From positions 4,185 to 54,406 of the forward strand of contig JAPPFE010000033.1 of the NCBI GenBank assembly GCA_028823955.1: DNA of 50,222 nt. Direction: 5' to 3'. Positions 18,825-28,346 of the stretch are shown here, in pieces. Source of the stretch: Candidatus Dadabacteria bacterium (GTDB taxonomy: Bacteria; Desulfobacterota_D; UBA1144; Nemesobacterales; Nemesobacteraceae). Numbering within the stretch: position 1 is the stretch's first letter; each line of letters starts with the position of its first letter. Both the position numbers and the translations under genes were made by a program. The notes beneath the pieces are model-generated. The model saw nothing but the letters and a program-made list of their open reading frames with translations. It had not been told where the DNA came from and made no database searches.

Positions 18825-21494
18825 ATGGAAGAAGATCCTCAAGTATCGGAAGAAGAAGCTGAAGACCGGGAATGGATCGAATCGCTTGAATACGTGATTG
18901 AGAACTCCGGGCGCGAGAGGGCAGCCGAACTGCTGAGAAAACTCAGGATTTATTCCCAGAAAAAAGGCGTGCAGATTCCCTACGCCGCGAACACCCCTTA
19001 CGTGAACACCATTGCCCTCGAGGACCAGCCTCCTTACCCCGGAAACTACGAAATAGAGCGCAACATAAGAAGCATAATAAGGTGGAACGCCATGGCCATG
19101 GTCGTCCGCGCAAACAGGATAAGCGACGGCATCGGCGGACACATCTCAACCTACGCCTCCGCCGCCACGCTCTACGAGATAGGCTTTCACCACTTCTTCA
19201 GGGCCGGCGACGAGGGCCGGGAAGGGGACATGATCTACTTCCAGGGGCACGCCTCGCCGGGCATATACGCAAGGGCGTTTCTCGAAGGTGCGGTCTCTAT
19301 CGAGCAGATGCGCAATTTCAGGAGGGAACTGGGCGGAGACGGCCTCTCCTCCTATCCCCACCCCTGGCTCATGCCGGACTTCTGGGAGTTCCCGACGGTC
19401 TCGATGGGACTTTCTCCCATAATGGCGATCTACCAGGCCCGTTTCAACAGATATCTCGAGGACAGGGGGCTCAAGCCCAGAACCGATGCCAAAGTGTGGG
19501 CCTTTATCGGGGACGGAGAAACCGACGAACCAGAAACCTTGGGAGCCATCACCCTCGCTTCGAGGGAGAGGCTTGACAACCTCATATTCGTGATCAACTG
19601 CAACCTGCAGCGCCTTGACGGTCCCGTCAGGGGAAACGGCAAGATAATACAGGAACTCGAAAGAATCTTCAGAGGGGCCGGCTGGAACGTGATAAAGGTT
19701 GTCTGGGGAGGGACCTGGGATCCGATCCTGGCGCAGGATAAAGACGGATTTCTGGTCGAGAGGATGGAAGCGGCCCTTGACGGTGATTACCAGAGATACA
19801 CCATCTCTCCCGGGAAATACATAAGGGAGCATTTTTTCGGTACCCGCCCCGAGATCCTCAAGATGGTCGAGGGACACACGGACGAGCAGCTTGAGAAGCT
19901 CGCAAGAGGGGGCCACGACTCAGAGAAGGTCTACGCCGCCTACAAGGCCGCGGTTGAGAACACCGGTTCTCCCACTGTGATTCTTGCGAAGACCATAAAG
20001 GGTTACGGCCTCGGGGAAGCGGGGGAGGGCAAGAACATAACCCACCAGCAGAAAAAACTTAACGAGGAAGAGCTCAAGCGCTTCCGGTCCCGGTTCTACA
20101 TACCGATTACGGACCAGGAAATCAGAAGAGCTCCCTTCTACAGGCCCGCTCCGGACAGCCCGGAGATGAAGTATCTGCGCAAGAGAAGGGATGCCCTCGG
20201 CGGATCGGTCCCGAAGCGGACCGTACGGGCAAAGCCCCTTCGGAAGATCCCGGAGCGAGTGTTCGAGGAGTTCAAAAAGGCTTCCGGATCCAAGAGGAAA
20301 GTGGCTACGACCATGGTAATCGTCCACATGCTCTCAAGACTCATGCGGGACAAAGACATCGGGAAGCTCATAGTCCCCATAGTTCCAGACGAGGCGAGAA
20401 CTTTCGGAATGGAGGCGCTTTTCCGCCAGGTGGGCATCTACTCAAGCGTGGGACAGCTCTACGAACCCGTTGACGCGGACACCCTTCTTTACTACAAGGA
20501 GGCAAAGGACGGACAGATACTCGAAGAGGGCATAACAGAGGCGGGCAGCATGTCTTCCTTCATAGCGGCCGGCACGGCCTACTCAACGCACGGCATAAAC
20601 ACCATCCCCTTTTTCATTTACTACTCGATGTTCGGTTTTCAGAGAATAGGGGACCTTATCTGGGCCGCCGCCGACATGAAATGCAGGGGTTTCATGGTGG
20701 GGGGCACGGCGGGGCGGACCACCCTTGCGGGCGAAGGTCTTCAGCACCAGGACGGAAACAGCCATCATTTCGCCTACGCCTATCCGAACCTAAAGGCCTA
20801 CGATCCGGCTTTCTCCTACGAGATAGCCGTGATAGTCAGGGACGGGATAAAGAGGATGTACCAGGACGGGGAGGAGATATTTTACTACATAACGGTGATG
20901 AACGAGCGCTACGTGCAGCCCGCCATGCCGGAGGGGGTCGAGGAAGGTATAATAAAAGGGATGTACAGGTTTGCGTCTTCTTCGCTCAAGGACTCGGGGA
21001 AGAAGGTACATCTTTTCGGAAGCGGCGCCATCATGAACGAGGTTCTTTGGGCAAGGGAGGTTCTTGAGAGCGGCTACGGCGTCCCGACCGACGTCTGGAG
21101 CATCACGAGCTACAAGGAGCTTTACCAGGACGCGAAGGAAGCGGAAAGATGGAACCGCCTCAATCCCGGAGAGAAGAGAAAAAAAAGCTACATCTCAGAG
21201 TGCATGGAAGGGGAAGACGGGGTCTTTGTTGCCGCGACAGACTATCTTAAGAGCCTCCCCGATTCGATTTCCTCCTATTTCCCCAAGCCCCTTGTGTCTC
21301 TCGGCACCGACGGGTTCGGGAGAAGCGACACCCGCGAGGCGCTTCGCGACTTCTTCGAGGTCGACTACCGTCACATCGCGATCGCGGCGCTCCATGAACT
21401 TGCGAGGGAAGGCAGGATTGACGAAGAAACCGTCAGCGAGGCGATAAGCGAATTTGGAATCGACCGGGGGAAGCCCAACCCCGCGGTCACGTGA
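18825..21494 (+). CDS. aceE: Pyruvate dehydrogenase E1 component (homodimeric type)
   Basis: 889 residues, matching the 887 of E. coli AceE almost end to end. It decarboxylates pyruvate with thiamine diphosphate and passes the acetyl group to the E2 lipoyl arm. The TPP/Mg motif GDGETDEPETLGAI, the segment INCNLQRLDGPVRGNGKI, REHFFG, IYYSMFGFQRIGDL and LGTDGFGRSDTREALR are all present. The ATG at 18825 gives the N-terminus expected for the family (EEDPQ...REWIESLEYVIE). An in-frame GTG at 18765 has a better ribosome site (AAGGA) but would add 20 residues unlike AceE. aceF and lpd follow directly, forming the full pyruvate dehydrogenase operon. Confidence 0.97.
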   Translation: MEEDPQVSEEEAEDREWIESLEYVIENSGRERAAELLRKLRIYSQKKGVQIPYAANTPYVNTIALEDQPPYPGNYEIERNIRSIIRWNAMAMVVRANRISDGIGGHISTYASAATLYEIGFHHFFRAGDEGREGDMIYFQGHASPGIYARAFLEGAVSIEQMRNFRRELGGDGLSSYPHPWLMPDFWEFPTVSMGLSPIMAIYQARFNRYLEDRGLKPRTDAKVWAFIGDGETDEPETLGAITLASRERLDNLIFVINCNLQRLDGPVRGNGKIIQELERIFRGAGWNVIKVVWGGTWDPILAQDKDGFLVERMEAALDGDYQRYTISPGKYIREHFFGTRPEILKMVEGHTDEQLEKLARGGHDSEKVYAAYKAAVENTGSPTVILAKTIKGYGLGEAGEGKNITHQQKKLNEEELKRFRSRFYIPITDQEIRRAPFYRPAPDSPEMKYLRKRRDALGGSVPKRTVRAKPLRKIPERVFEEFKKASGSKRKVATTMVIVHMLSRLMRDKDIGKLIVPIVPDEARTFGMEALFRQVGIYSSVGQLYEPVDADTLLYYKEAKDGQILEEGITEAGSMSSFIAAGTAYSTHGINTIPFFIYYSMFGFQRIGDLIWAAADMKCRGFMVGGTAGRTTLAGEGLQHQDGNSHHFAYAYPNLKAYDPAFSYEIAVIVRDGIKRMYQDGEEIFYYITVMNERYVQPAMPEGVEEGIIKGMYRFASSSLKDSGKKVHLFGSGAIMNEVLWAREVLESGYGVPTDVWSITSYKELYQDAKEAERWNRLNPGEKRKKSYISECMEGEDGVFVAATDYLKSLPDSISSYFPKPLVSLGTDGFGRSDTREALRDFFEVDYRHIAIAALHELAREGRIDEETVSEAISEFGIDRGKPNPAVT

Positions 21495-21507
21495 CGAGGA
21501 ACGTAAG

Positions 21508-22806
21508 TTGATAGAATTCAAACTTCCCGAACTTGGAGAAGGAATTGAATCCGGGCAGGTGATAGAGGTTTTCGTTTCGCCCGGAGACAGGGTCACGCTC
21601 GAGCAGCCCCTGCTTGAGGTGGAAACGGACAAGGCCGCCGTTGAGATCCCTTCCCCGGCCGACGGAACGATTGTCGACGTGTGCGTAAGCGCCGGGGACA
21701 CGGTGGAGATAAGCCAGGTCCTTGTGAGAATGAACGGGGACGACGGGGGCAGGGAACCCCCGGAAGATGCTCCCGCGGCCGAAGAAGAGGAAAAACCCGC
21801 GGCGGCGCAAGCGCCCCTCCCCGAGAAAGAACCCGAGGAAGAGAAAAAACAGACCCCACCACCCGAAAGCGCGACCGCGGACGATATCGCCCCGCCTGGA
21901 CCTCTTGGGGTGGCGGCGGCACCTTCTGTGAGACGTCTTGCGAGGGAGCTCGGCGTAGAGCTTTCATCCGTTTCGGGAACGGGTCCCCGCGGGAGGATAC
22001 TTGAGAGGGACGTAAAGGCTCACGCAAAGGCCATAATAAAGTCCGCTTCATCCGCCCAGCCGGCAGCGCCCGAGGAACCCGGGCTCCCTGATTTTTCAAG
22101 ATGGGGAGAAACGGTTACCGAGAGTTTCTCGACCGTGAGGAAGCTTACGGCCGAGCGCCTTTCCCAGGCGTGGGCGGCCCCGCACGTAACGCAGTTTGAC
22201 AAGGCGGACGCCACGCGGCTTGAGGACCTCAGAAAGATTAACAGGGACAAGGTGTCGGAAGCCGGGGGAAACCTTACCGTGACCGCGATCCTGGTAAAGG
22301 CCCTTTCCCGGGCGCTACTTGAGTTTCCTAAGTTTAATTCGAGCATACATATGGGCAGCCGCACGATTGTTTACAAGAAATACATAAACATAGGGGTCGC
22401 GGTGGATACGGAAAGAGGACTTCTTGTTCCGGTGATAAGGGATGTCGACAAAAAAGACATAACGCAGATATCGGTTGAGTTAACGGAGATATCTTCTGCG
22501 GCGAGGGAGAAAAAGCTCTCTCCTGACAGGCTCAAGGGAGGTAGCTTCACCATAACCAACCTCGGAGGAATCGGGGGGACCTTCTTCACGCCGATTCTCA
22601 ATCCGCCCGAGGTGGCCATACTGGGAGTCTCAAGATCTTCCTTTGAGCCTGCGTATGTAGACGGGGAGTTCGTGCCGAAGTTCATGCTCCCGCTTTCGCT
22701 TTCCTACGATCACAGGATTATAGACGGGGCGGAAGCCGCCAGGTTCCTAAGGTGGCTCTGCGAGATGCTTGAGCGCTCTCCCGAGAGCATATTCGAAGGG
22801 GTGTAG
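21508..22806 (+). CDS. aceF: Dihydrolipoamide acetyltransferase, E2 of pyruvate dehydrogenase
   Basis: About 433 residues from the TTG at 21508, which has GAGGA seven bases upstream and puts the lipoyl domain (IEFKLPELGEG) right at the N-terminus. An upstream in-frame TTG at 21454 would overlap aceE. A single lipoyl domain carries the ETDKAAVEIPSP motif with the lipoylated lysine. An acidic Pro/Glu/Ala-rich linker follows, then the E1/E3-binding domain (PSVRRLARELGVELSSV). The catalytic domain ends with LSYDHRIIDGAEAARF, including the H-x3-DG active site. It transfers acetyl groups from lipoamide to CoA. The E. coli enzyme has three lipoyl domains; this one has only one. It is in an operon with aceE and lpd. 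Confidence 0.95.
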   Translation: MIEFKLPELGEGIESGQVIEVFVSPGDRVTLEQPLLEVETDKAAVEIPSPADGTIVDVCVSAGDTVEISQVLVRMNGDDGGREPPEDAPAAEEEEKPAAAQAPLPEKEPEEEKKQTPPPESATADDIAPPGPLGVAAAPSVRRLARELGVELSSVSGTGPRGRILERDVKAHAKAIIKSASSAQPAAPEEPGLPDFSRWGETVTESFSTVRKLTAERLSQAWAAPHVTQFDKADATRLEDLRKINRDKVSEAGGNLTVTAILVKALSRALLEFPKFNSSIHMGSRTIVYKKYINIGVAVDTERGLLVPVIRDVDKKDITQISVELTEISSAAREKKLSPDRLKGGSFTITNLGGIGGTFFTPILNPPEVAILGVSRSSFEPAYVDGEFVPKFMLPLSLSYDHRIIDGAEAARFLRWLCEMLERSPESIFEGV

Positions 22807-22812
22807 CGGGCG

Positions 22813-24246
22813 ATGGAGAGAATAACGACGGAAGTAGCGGTAATAGGAGCTGGCCCCGGGGGATATCCCGCGGCGTTTGCGCTTGCCGACAAGGGAAAGA
22901 AAGTAACGCTTATAGATCCCGAGCTTAACCCCGGAGGAGTCTGTCTCTACAGGGGATGCATACCTTCAAAGGCACTTCTTCACGCGGCAAAAGTGGCCGA
23001 GGAGGCAAGGGACGCAGCGGATTTCGGCCTTAGCTACGGGGAACCGGAGATCGACCCCGAAAAGCTTTTTTCATGGAAAGACGAAGTGGTCTCAAAGCTA
23101 ACGGGCGGGCTCCGCACGCTTGTTAGGGCGAGAAAAGTAAATTACCTGCGGGGAAGGGCGTCTTTTACCTCTTCCGGCACCCTTTGTGTCGTAACGGCTT
23201 CCGGCGAGGAGAGGGAAGTCGAGTTTCAAAACGCCGTTATCTCCACAGGTTCTGTTTCGAGGAGAATACCGGGAGTGGATTTCGGTTCCCCGAACGTTGT
23301 CGATTCAGACGGCGCTTTGTCCCTGGGGGAGATTCCGAAGAGCCTGCTTGTGGTTGGCGGAGGCTACATAGGCCTTGAGCTTGGAACGTTTTTCTCTTCT
23401 CTGGGTACCGAGGTCACGGTTGTCGAGATGCTTCCCGGTCTCGTCCAGGGGGTTGACAGGGACCTTGCGGCGGTCCTTAAAAAGAGGCTCGACCGGAAAT
23501 TCCGCTCCATAATGCTTGAAACAAAGCTGCTTTCTATCAACGAGTTAGACAACGAAGTTGAAGTTCTATTTGAAGCCGATGGGAAAAGCTTCCAGGAGAG
23601 ATACGAAAAGATTCTGATCTCGGTCGGAAGGGTGCCGAACACAGAAGGTCTCGGCCTTGAAAACACCCGGGTCGGGATTGACGGCAAGGGCTTTATAGAG
23701 ACGGACTCCCAGAGAAAAACGGCCGATCCGGCGATCTTTGCAATCGGGGATGTTGCCGGGGAACCCATGCTTGCCCACAAGGCGACGTATGAAGCCAAGA
23801 TCGTGGCCGAGGTTATAACCGGGGCCAAGACCCAGTATGATCCCAGGGCCGTTCCGGCGGTAATATTTACCGATCCCGAAATCGCTTGGTGCGGGATTAC
23901 CGAAAGCGAGGCCAGGGAGGCGGGGATGGAAGTGAATGTGTCTAAGTTTCCGTGGGCAGCCTCTGGAAGGGCCCTCACGCTTAACAGAACCGACGGCCTG
24001 ACGAAGCTCATAACCGATAAGGGGACCGGGAGGGTGATCGGCGTCGGAATTGTCGGACCGCAGGCGGGGGAGTTAATATCGGAATCCGTGCTGGCAATTG
24101 AAATGGGCGCGACTGCTGAGGATATAGCTTTTTCAATACATCCTCACCCGACCTTGACCGAGACCATTATGGAGGCGGCGGAAGGCATATACGGGGCAAG
24201 CACTCACATTAAGAAAAGGCGTCTGGGCAAAGCTTCACGCAAGTGA
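22813..24246 (+). CDS. lpd: Dihydrolipoamide dehydrogenase (E3)
   Basis: 477 residues, full length. The N-terminal FAD-binding GAGPGGYPAA, the redox-active disulfide GGVCLYRGCIPSK (C-x4-C), the NAD-binding GGGYIGLELG and the C-terminal HPHPTLTE with the catalytic His-Glu pair are all visible. It reoxidises dihydrolipoamide on E2 and makes NADH. It starts 6 bp after aceF, so it is co-transcribed. With its neighbours it forms a complete pyruvate dehydrogenase complex; it may also serve other 2-oxoacid dehydrogenases. Confidence 0.97.
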   Translation: MERITTEVAVIGAGPGGYPAAFALADKGKKVTLIDPELNPGGVCLYRGCIPSKALLHAAKVAEEARDAADFGLSYGEPEIDPEKLFSWKDEVVSKLTGGLRTLVRARKVNYLRGRASFTSSGTLCVVTASGEEREVEFQNAVISTGSVSRRIPGVDFGSPNVVDSDGALSLGEIPKSLLVVGGGYIGLELGTFFSSLGTEVTVVEMLPGLVQGVDRDLAAVLKKRLDRKFRSIMLETKLLSINELDNEVEVLFEADGKSFQERYEKILISVGRVPNTEGLGLENTRVGIDGKGFIETDSQRKTADPAIFAIGDVAGEPMLAHKATYEAKIVAEVITGAKTQYDPRAVPAVIFTDPEIAWCGITESEAREAGMEVNVSKFPWAASGRALTLNRTDGLTKLITDKGTGRVIGVGIVGPQAGELISESVLAIEMGATAEDIAFSIHPHPTLTETIMEAAEGIYGASTHIKKRRLGKASRK

Positions 24247-24273
24247 CGGTGGAATTTCCATTGAACCGTTTTT
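24246..24273 (+). terminator. Possible terminator after lpd
   Basis: ACGGT (24246-24250) can pair with ACCGT (24265-24269), followed by a run of T residues (24269-24273). The inner sequence can also form TGGA-ATT-TCCA. The position, directly at the lpd stop, fits the end of the pyruvate dehydrogenase operon; the stem is short. Confidence 0.4.
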
Positions 24274-24318
24274 ATTCCCTTGGTTTATATGTGCGGTAGC
24301 TGGCAAATAAAAAGTTTC

Positions 24319-24348
24319 TTGACTTTTTTCAATCCGGACTGTTATAGT
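24319..24348 (+). promoter_or_regulatory. Sigma-70 promoter of the poly-C surface-protein gene
   Basis: TTGACT (24319-24324) and TATAGT (24343-24348) are spaced by 18 bases. Transcription would start near 24355, about 43 bases before the ATG at 24398. An in-frame ATG at 24356 would be nearly leaderless. Confidence 0.65.
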
Positions 24349-24397
24349 ACTGACTATGCATTTTGAGAACGAAAAGTCCGACCCAAGAAAAATCTTC

Positions 24398-25977
24398 ATG
24401 AAGTCGGTTAGTTCTGCTCTACCCCCCCCCTAAAAAATTGTTGGCATAGCTTTCGTAGCGCCGGTTTTTTCCGTTTCCTTCTCCCGTTTCTTGTTGTCCT
24501 ACTGTTATTAGGCACCGGGACCGCGGCGGCACAAACCACTGTCTGGTCTGCCACGCTGACTGTGAAGAACTTAGCGGGATCCCACGGTTGCAGCGATGCC
24601 GGGGGTGGTTTACTCACCTGCTCCTCTTCGCTCACAAACAACACTTTCACATATGGTGGTACAACTTATCGGATGACCGAGATTTCGACTGCCGTCAATC
24701 GTGGAGGCCAGCAAATTCTATCCTTCTCCCTCGACAAACAGATTCCCCAGGGTTTGACGTTCCGTGTGGGCAGTAGTTCGTTCTCCCTCGCCAACGCAAC
24801 TCTTACCAACAGCAATAAGGCGGCGACATGGACCAACACCGGCCTGTCTTGGAGTGCGGGAGATACAGTTTCACTAAGCCTGACGGTACCGTCGGCACCA
24901 CCTCCCCCACCACCACCTCCGCCTCCTGTCATTACTTCCGCAGAAGGGGTTACCTACAGTGGGAACGCAACTGAGGGTTTTTCTCTCACTCCCCTTGGAG
25001 AAGGAGGAAACATAGTCTACAGAAGAAGAACTATAGATCTCCCCGTTACCCGGGATGAATGTCCCTTACCCGGCAATCCTGCAGTGATCATATCCCGAAG
25101 CACTCTTGACCGTATACGGGAAATAACCTTCGAGCTTAAAGAGCTCTCTCCCCACGACCCCCCTCCCGGGTTTCGCATGGAGGGCTGCACAGCGGAAATA
25201 GATCCGGGAGTAAGACTCGGACAAACAGAGACAGTTACTGTATGCCTGCCCCCGGCTGAAATTGAAGGGGAATCGCATATTCACCGTTACGACGGGGAAT
25301 GGGAACGTCTTCCCTCACGACTTGATGAGGTTAACGAAAAAGAGCTTCTCTGCGGGGAAACCGACTCGTTTTCCCTGTTCGGAGTTTTCATTCCTGTTAT
25401 TGAGTCAGCAGAAGGGGTTTCCCACAGTGAAGACGAAGAAGCTTTCTTTCTTACTCCCCTTGGAGTGGGAGGAAGCATAGTTTACGGAGACAGAACAATA
25501 GATATTTCCGTTACAGGGGATGTAGCGTCAGACAATCCTGCGGTGATAGTACCCCGCAATGTTCTTGACCGCGCCCGAGAAATAACCTTCGAGCTTCAGG
25601 AAGTTTCTCCTCATGACCCGCCCCAAGGGCTTCGTCTTTCGGGTTTCGCTGCGGAGATAGATCTGGGAGTCACGCTTGGAGAAGAAGAGACGGTTACGGT
25701 GTGTCTGCCCCAAGCCGGGGGAGATATTTACCGTTATAACGATGACCTGGGGGAGTGGGAGGTTCTTCCCTCGCAGCTTGAGACGGTTAACGGAGAGGAG
25801 CTTCTTTGCGCGGAGACGGGAGGGTTTTCCCTGACAGGGGTTTTCGTAGAGGAAACGGGAGGGTGCGCTGTTGCCGCAAGTGGGGAAGGATCACTCCGGT
25901 GGCAGGGAGCCCTGTTTAATCTTCTCCTTACCATATCCGTGCTGCTGCTTCTTCCAGGGAGGAGCAAACTAAAATGA
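24398..25977 (+). CDS. Exported two-repeat protein with C-terminal sorting tail; start out of frame across a C9 tract
   Basis: From ATG 24398 translation reads MKSVSSALPPP and stops at 24431, right after a run of nine C. One extra C (or two fewer) would join this start to the open frame that follows. That frame encodes a typical signal peptide (FFRFLLPFLVVLLLLGTGTAAAQ) and then the mature protein to 25977. The first in-frame alternative start, GTG 24562, would lose the signal peptide. The mature part has an N-terminal TTVWSATLTVK domain of a type seen in many exported bacterial proteins, a Pro-rich linker, two tandem ~150-residue repeats, and a tail GGCAVAA, hydrophobic segment, GRSKLK. Probable cell-surface protein of unknown function. 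Either phase-variable, recently broken, or a homopolymer sequencing error. Confidence 0.7.
24422..24430 (+). repeat. Poly-C tract (C9) between start codon and signal peptide
   Basis: Nine consecutive C residues lie 24 bases after the ATG at 24398. The tract sits exactly at the frame break, so changes in tract length would switch the downstream protein on or off. Confidence 0.85.
24937..25860 (+). repeat. Tandem duplicated ~150-residue domain
   Basis: Two copies begin with EGVTYS (about 24937) and EGVSHS (about 25405). They share LTPLG-GG-IVY, the AREITFEL/IREITFEL segment, SPHDPP-G, TVTVCLP, the W-LPS motif and the ending LLC-ET--FSL-GVF. The copies have diverged clearly at DNA level, so the duplication is not very recent. 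Confidence 0.75.
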
Positions 25978-26028
25978 CCGGCAGCTTTTATTGGATTAGT
26001 TTATTGCTGACACCCCCTTATTCGTGTG

Positions 26029-26056
26029 TTGACAACATGCAGAGAAGATGTAGACT
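26029..26056 (+). promoter_or_regulatory. Promoter of rpsT
   Basis: TTGACA (26029-26034) and TAGACT (26051-26056) with a 16-base spacer; the start of transcription would be about 26 bases before the rpsT ATG. Confidence 0.55.
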
Positions 26057-26088
26057 TAGACGCTCATTTACAGACCCCGGAGGATTTT

Positions 26089-26370
26089 ATGGGCCTTAGA
26101 ACGAAATCGGCGCAGAAAAAGCATCGCCAGAACCTGAAAAGACGGGAGAGAAACAGGTTCGTGACGTCCACTCTTAAAACCAAGATCAAGCGTTACTCGG
26201 AAGCTCTCGGGAACGAGGATATCGAGAAATCCCAGGCTCTTCTCAAGGAGCTGGTTTCCCTTACCGACAGGGCCTCCACGAAAGGGGTTATCCACAAGAA
26301 AAAAGCCTCAAGATACGTATCGAGGTTCTCAAAGAAGCTTTCGGATCTCAGCCAAAGCGCTAGCTCCTAG
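26089..26370 (+). CDS. rpsT: 30S ribosomal protein S20
   Basis: 93 residues, very basic. The N-terminal KSAQKKHRQNLKRRERNR is the S20 signature, and ASTKGVIHKKKASRYVSR is the conserved second half. The start at 26089 is set by GGAGG five bases upstream. It binds 16S rRNA and is needed for early 30S assembly. It stands alone with its own promoter and overlaps by 4 bp the end of convergent holA. Confidence 0.96.
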   Translation: MGLRTKSAQKKHRQNLKRRERNRFVTSTLKTKIKRYSEALGNEDIEKSQALLKELVSLTDRASTKGVIHKKKASRYVSRFSKKLSDLSQSASS

Positions 26371-27329
26371 GTTTCCCGCGCGCAGATTCCGAGAAGAAGT
26401 TTTTCAAGAAGTATGTAGTTGTTCCCCGAGCTGTTTTTTATCCCGAAGTCCGTTTCCTCTATAAGCTCCAGTATTCTGCCGAGATCGTTTTCCCTGAAGT
26501 TCCGCACGCTTTTTTTAAGGTAAAAGACGGCCCCGCGGGACGTTTTTATGGCCTTGGCGATGGCTTCATCGGACTTCCCTTCCCGAAGATGCTGCGACAC
26601 CTTGAATATCTGGCGGAATCTCCAGGCTATCATGTAGAGTATGGAGAGGGGGTCCTCCCTGTTTCTCTCAAGTTCCCGCAGTATCCTGAGAGACCCCTTG
26701 AGGTCCCTGTTTGAAAGCGCGGTCGAGAGGGAAAACACGTTCTCGGTGCTGCGTTTCTCGATAAGCCCCCTTAACTCCTTCTCGCCCACGGGTTTTTTCC
26801 CGTCAACGTAAAGGGAGATCTTCCCAAGCTCGTTCTTGATGAGGTTCATGTCTTCGCCGAGCATGGTTTTTACGAAACTCACCGCCCCGGGAGTAAGGGA
26901 GATCCCGAGTCTCTCTCCGAGGCGCCTTATTTCCTGCTCGGGCTTGCTCCCGCCGTCAAGATCGACAAGCTTTATCCCTTTTGCGGGCTTTGTCTTGGCC
27001 TTCCGGGTCCCCCCGGAGAGCAGGACCAGCACGGAGGAAGAGGCCGGGGCCCCGGCGTATTCGTTAAGCAACGCGAGATCGTCCTTTCCGAGGCCGTCAT
27101 ATCCCTTCGCCACGATCAGTTTTCTCTCGTGAAACATGGGCAGCGTCCTCGCGTCCTCGACTATTTCCTGAAGTGACGTATCGTCGAGGTTTTTGCTCTC
27201 GACCAGCAGCTTGGGAGAGCCCGCCGAGAGTTCTTCTGTCAGTTTTTCGATAAAATCCTCGACGAGAAGGGACTGCGCGCTTTTAAGTACGGTGACCGGA
27301 TGAATGTCGATGCTTTTCTCAGAAGGCAC
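26367..27329 (-). CDS. holA: DNA polymerase III delta subunit (clamp-loader)
   Basis: 320 residues, close to E. coli HolA (343). The pattern KLLVESKNLDDTSLQEIVEDARTLP...RKLIVAKGYD and the C-terminal SILYMIAWRFRQIFKV segment are typical. It is the clamp-loader subunit that opens the beta clamp. The start is a GTG, with AGGAG about 12 bases upstream. It lies downstream of ndk on the same strand and is convergent with rpsT; rpsT and holA are neighbours in many bacteria, which supports the call. Confidence 0.9.
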   Translation of the reverse strand: MPSEKSIDIHPVTVLKSAQSLLVEDFIEKLTEELSAGSPKLLVESKNLDDTSLQEIVEDARTLPMFHERKLIVAKGYDGLGKDDLALLNEYAGAPASSSVLVLLSGGTRKAKTKPAKGIKLVDLDGGSKPEQEIRRLGERLGISLTPGAVSFVKTMLGEDMNLIKNELGKISLYVDGKKPVGEKELRGLIEKRSTENVFSLSTALSNRDLKGSLRILRELERNREDPLSILYMIAWRFRQIFKVSQHLREGKSDEAIAKAIKTSRGAVFYLKKSVRNFRENDLGRILELIEETDFGIKNSSGNNYILLEKLLLGICARET

Positions 27330-27373
27330 GACCTGCTTTTTCTCCTCGGCCGAGGGGGCCCGCGGGCGGAACC

Positions 27374-27793
27374 CTACCGGCTGTTTATCTGAAGCTCGCT
27401 GAAGAAATATCCTATTTCATAGGCGGCCGATTCCGGGGAATCTGACCCGTGCACTATGTTCTTTTCTATGCCGGACGCGAAATCCTTTCTTATGGTTCCG
27501 GGCTCCGCTTCCTCCGGGTTCGTGGCGCCCATGATCGCCCTTACCCTGGATATGGCGTCTTCCCCCTCAAGGACCATTACCACGCACGGTCCCGAGGACA
27601 TGAAGTCCGTGAGGCTTGAGAAAAAAGGTCTTTCCCTGTGCACGTTGTAGAACCCCTCTGCCTGTTTTTTTGAAAGGTGTATCATCCTGAGCGCGACGAC
27701 GCTTATTCCGTTCTCCTCGAACCTTCGAAGAACTTCACCAATGAGGTTCGCTCCGACTCCGTCGGGTTTTACTATTGACAATGTTCTTTCCAT
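27374..27793 (-). CDS. ndk: Nucleoside diphosphate kinase
   Basis: 139 residues, standard length. [13 protein letters not shown] at the start and the active-site [12 protein letters not shown] with the phosphorylated His are conserved. It exchanges the gamma-phosphate between nucleoside triphosphates and diphosphates. A good ribosome site GGAGG precedes the ATG, and holA lies 44 bp downstream on the same strand. The stretch before it (27794-27897) holds a weak GCGGCG/CGCCGC hairpin that may end transcription of the RHH gene upstream. Confidence 0.97.
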   Translation of the reverse strand: MERTLSIVKPDGVGANLIGEVLRRFEENGISVVALRMIHLSKKQAEGFYNVHRERPFFSSLTDFMSSGPCVVMVLEGEDAISRVRAIMGATNPEEAEPGTIRKDFASGIEKNIVHGSDSPESAAYEIGYFFSELQINSR

Positions 27794-27897
27794 CTCTTGC
27801 CTCCGTGTTTATGTGGTTCTAGTGACTGTTTGAATATCAGCTTTGCGGCGGGGCCTAAAACGGATACGCCGCTTCAAGTGGACTCTCTATCGTATAT

Positions 27898-28329
27898 CTA
27901 GTATTCCTTCTCAAGCTTCCCTACCAGGTTTTTTCTTCTCCTTCGGCTTTTTATCCTGAGATACACCTTGTGCTTAAGATCAAGATCGATCGGGAGGTCA
28001 AATTCCTCGCTTACCATTTTACAGAGTTCTTTTCCCTTGATGCCGGGCTTTCTGGAGATCGCATCGTTTATGAAAGATCTTATTTTCCTTTTCCGGGCAC
28101 CCTCCGCCTTGTCTATGATCTCGTCTCTTTCCGAGGCCTTTAGGTTTTTCAGATAAGCAATTACCTCGGACGCGGTAGGTTCGCTGCTTTCGTTACGAAA
28201 CTTTTCTATTGCTACTCTTATAATTTCGCTTGAGCTTACGTCTTTGCTTCGTGCGGTGGCGCATACGTAGCGATGATCACTTTCGGGAATCCTGAAACTC
28301 ACAAGCTTGTCTTTGATTTTAGAAGCCAT
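27898..28329 (-). CDS. Small ribbon-helix-helix-like regulator
   Basis: 143 residues, basic. The N-terminal ~45 residues (VSFRIPESDHRYVCATARSKDVSSSEIIRVAIEKF) have the beta strand-helix-helix pattern of CopG/Arc-type DNA-binding domains. The C-terminal ~90 residues are charged and unrecognised, ending with a basic SRRRRKN cluster. There is no toxin partner next to it. It has a plausible promoter (TTGATT/TAGAAT) and a 9-bp perfect inverted repeat in its leader, which suggests autoregulation. Divergent from the metallopeptidase gene, which it might also control. Confidence 0.6.
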   Translation of the reverse strand: MASKIKDKLVSFRIPESDHRYVCATARSKDVSSSEIIRVAIEKFRNESSEPTASEVIAYLKNLKASERDEIIDKAEGARKRKIRSFINDAISRKPGIKGKELCKMVSEEFDLPIDLDLKHKVYLRIKSRRRRKNLVGKLEKEY

Positions 28330-28346
28330 AAATTACTCCGGAAAAC

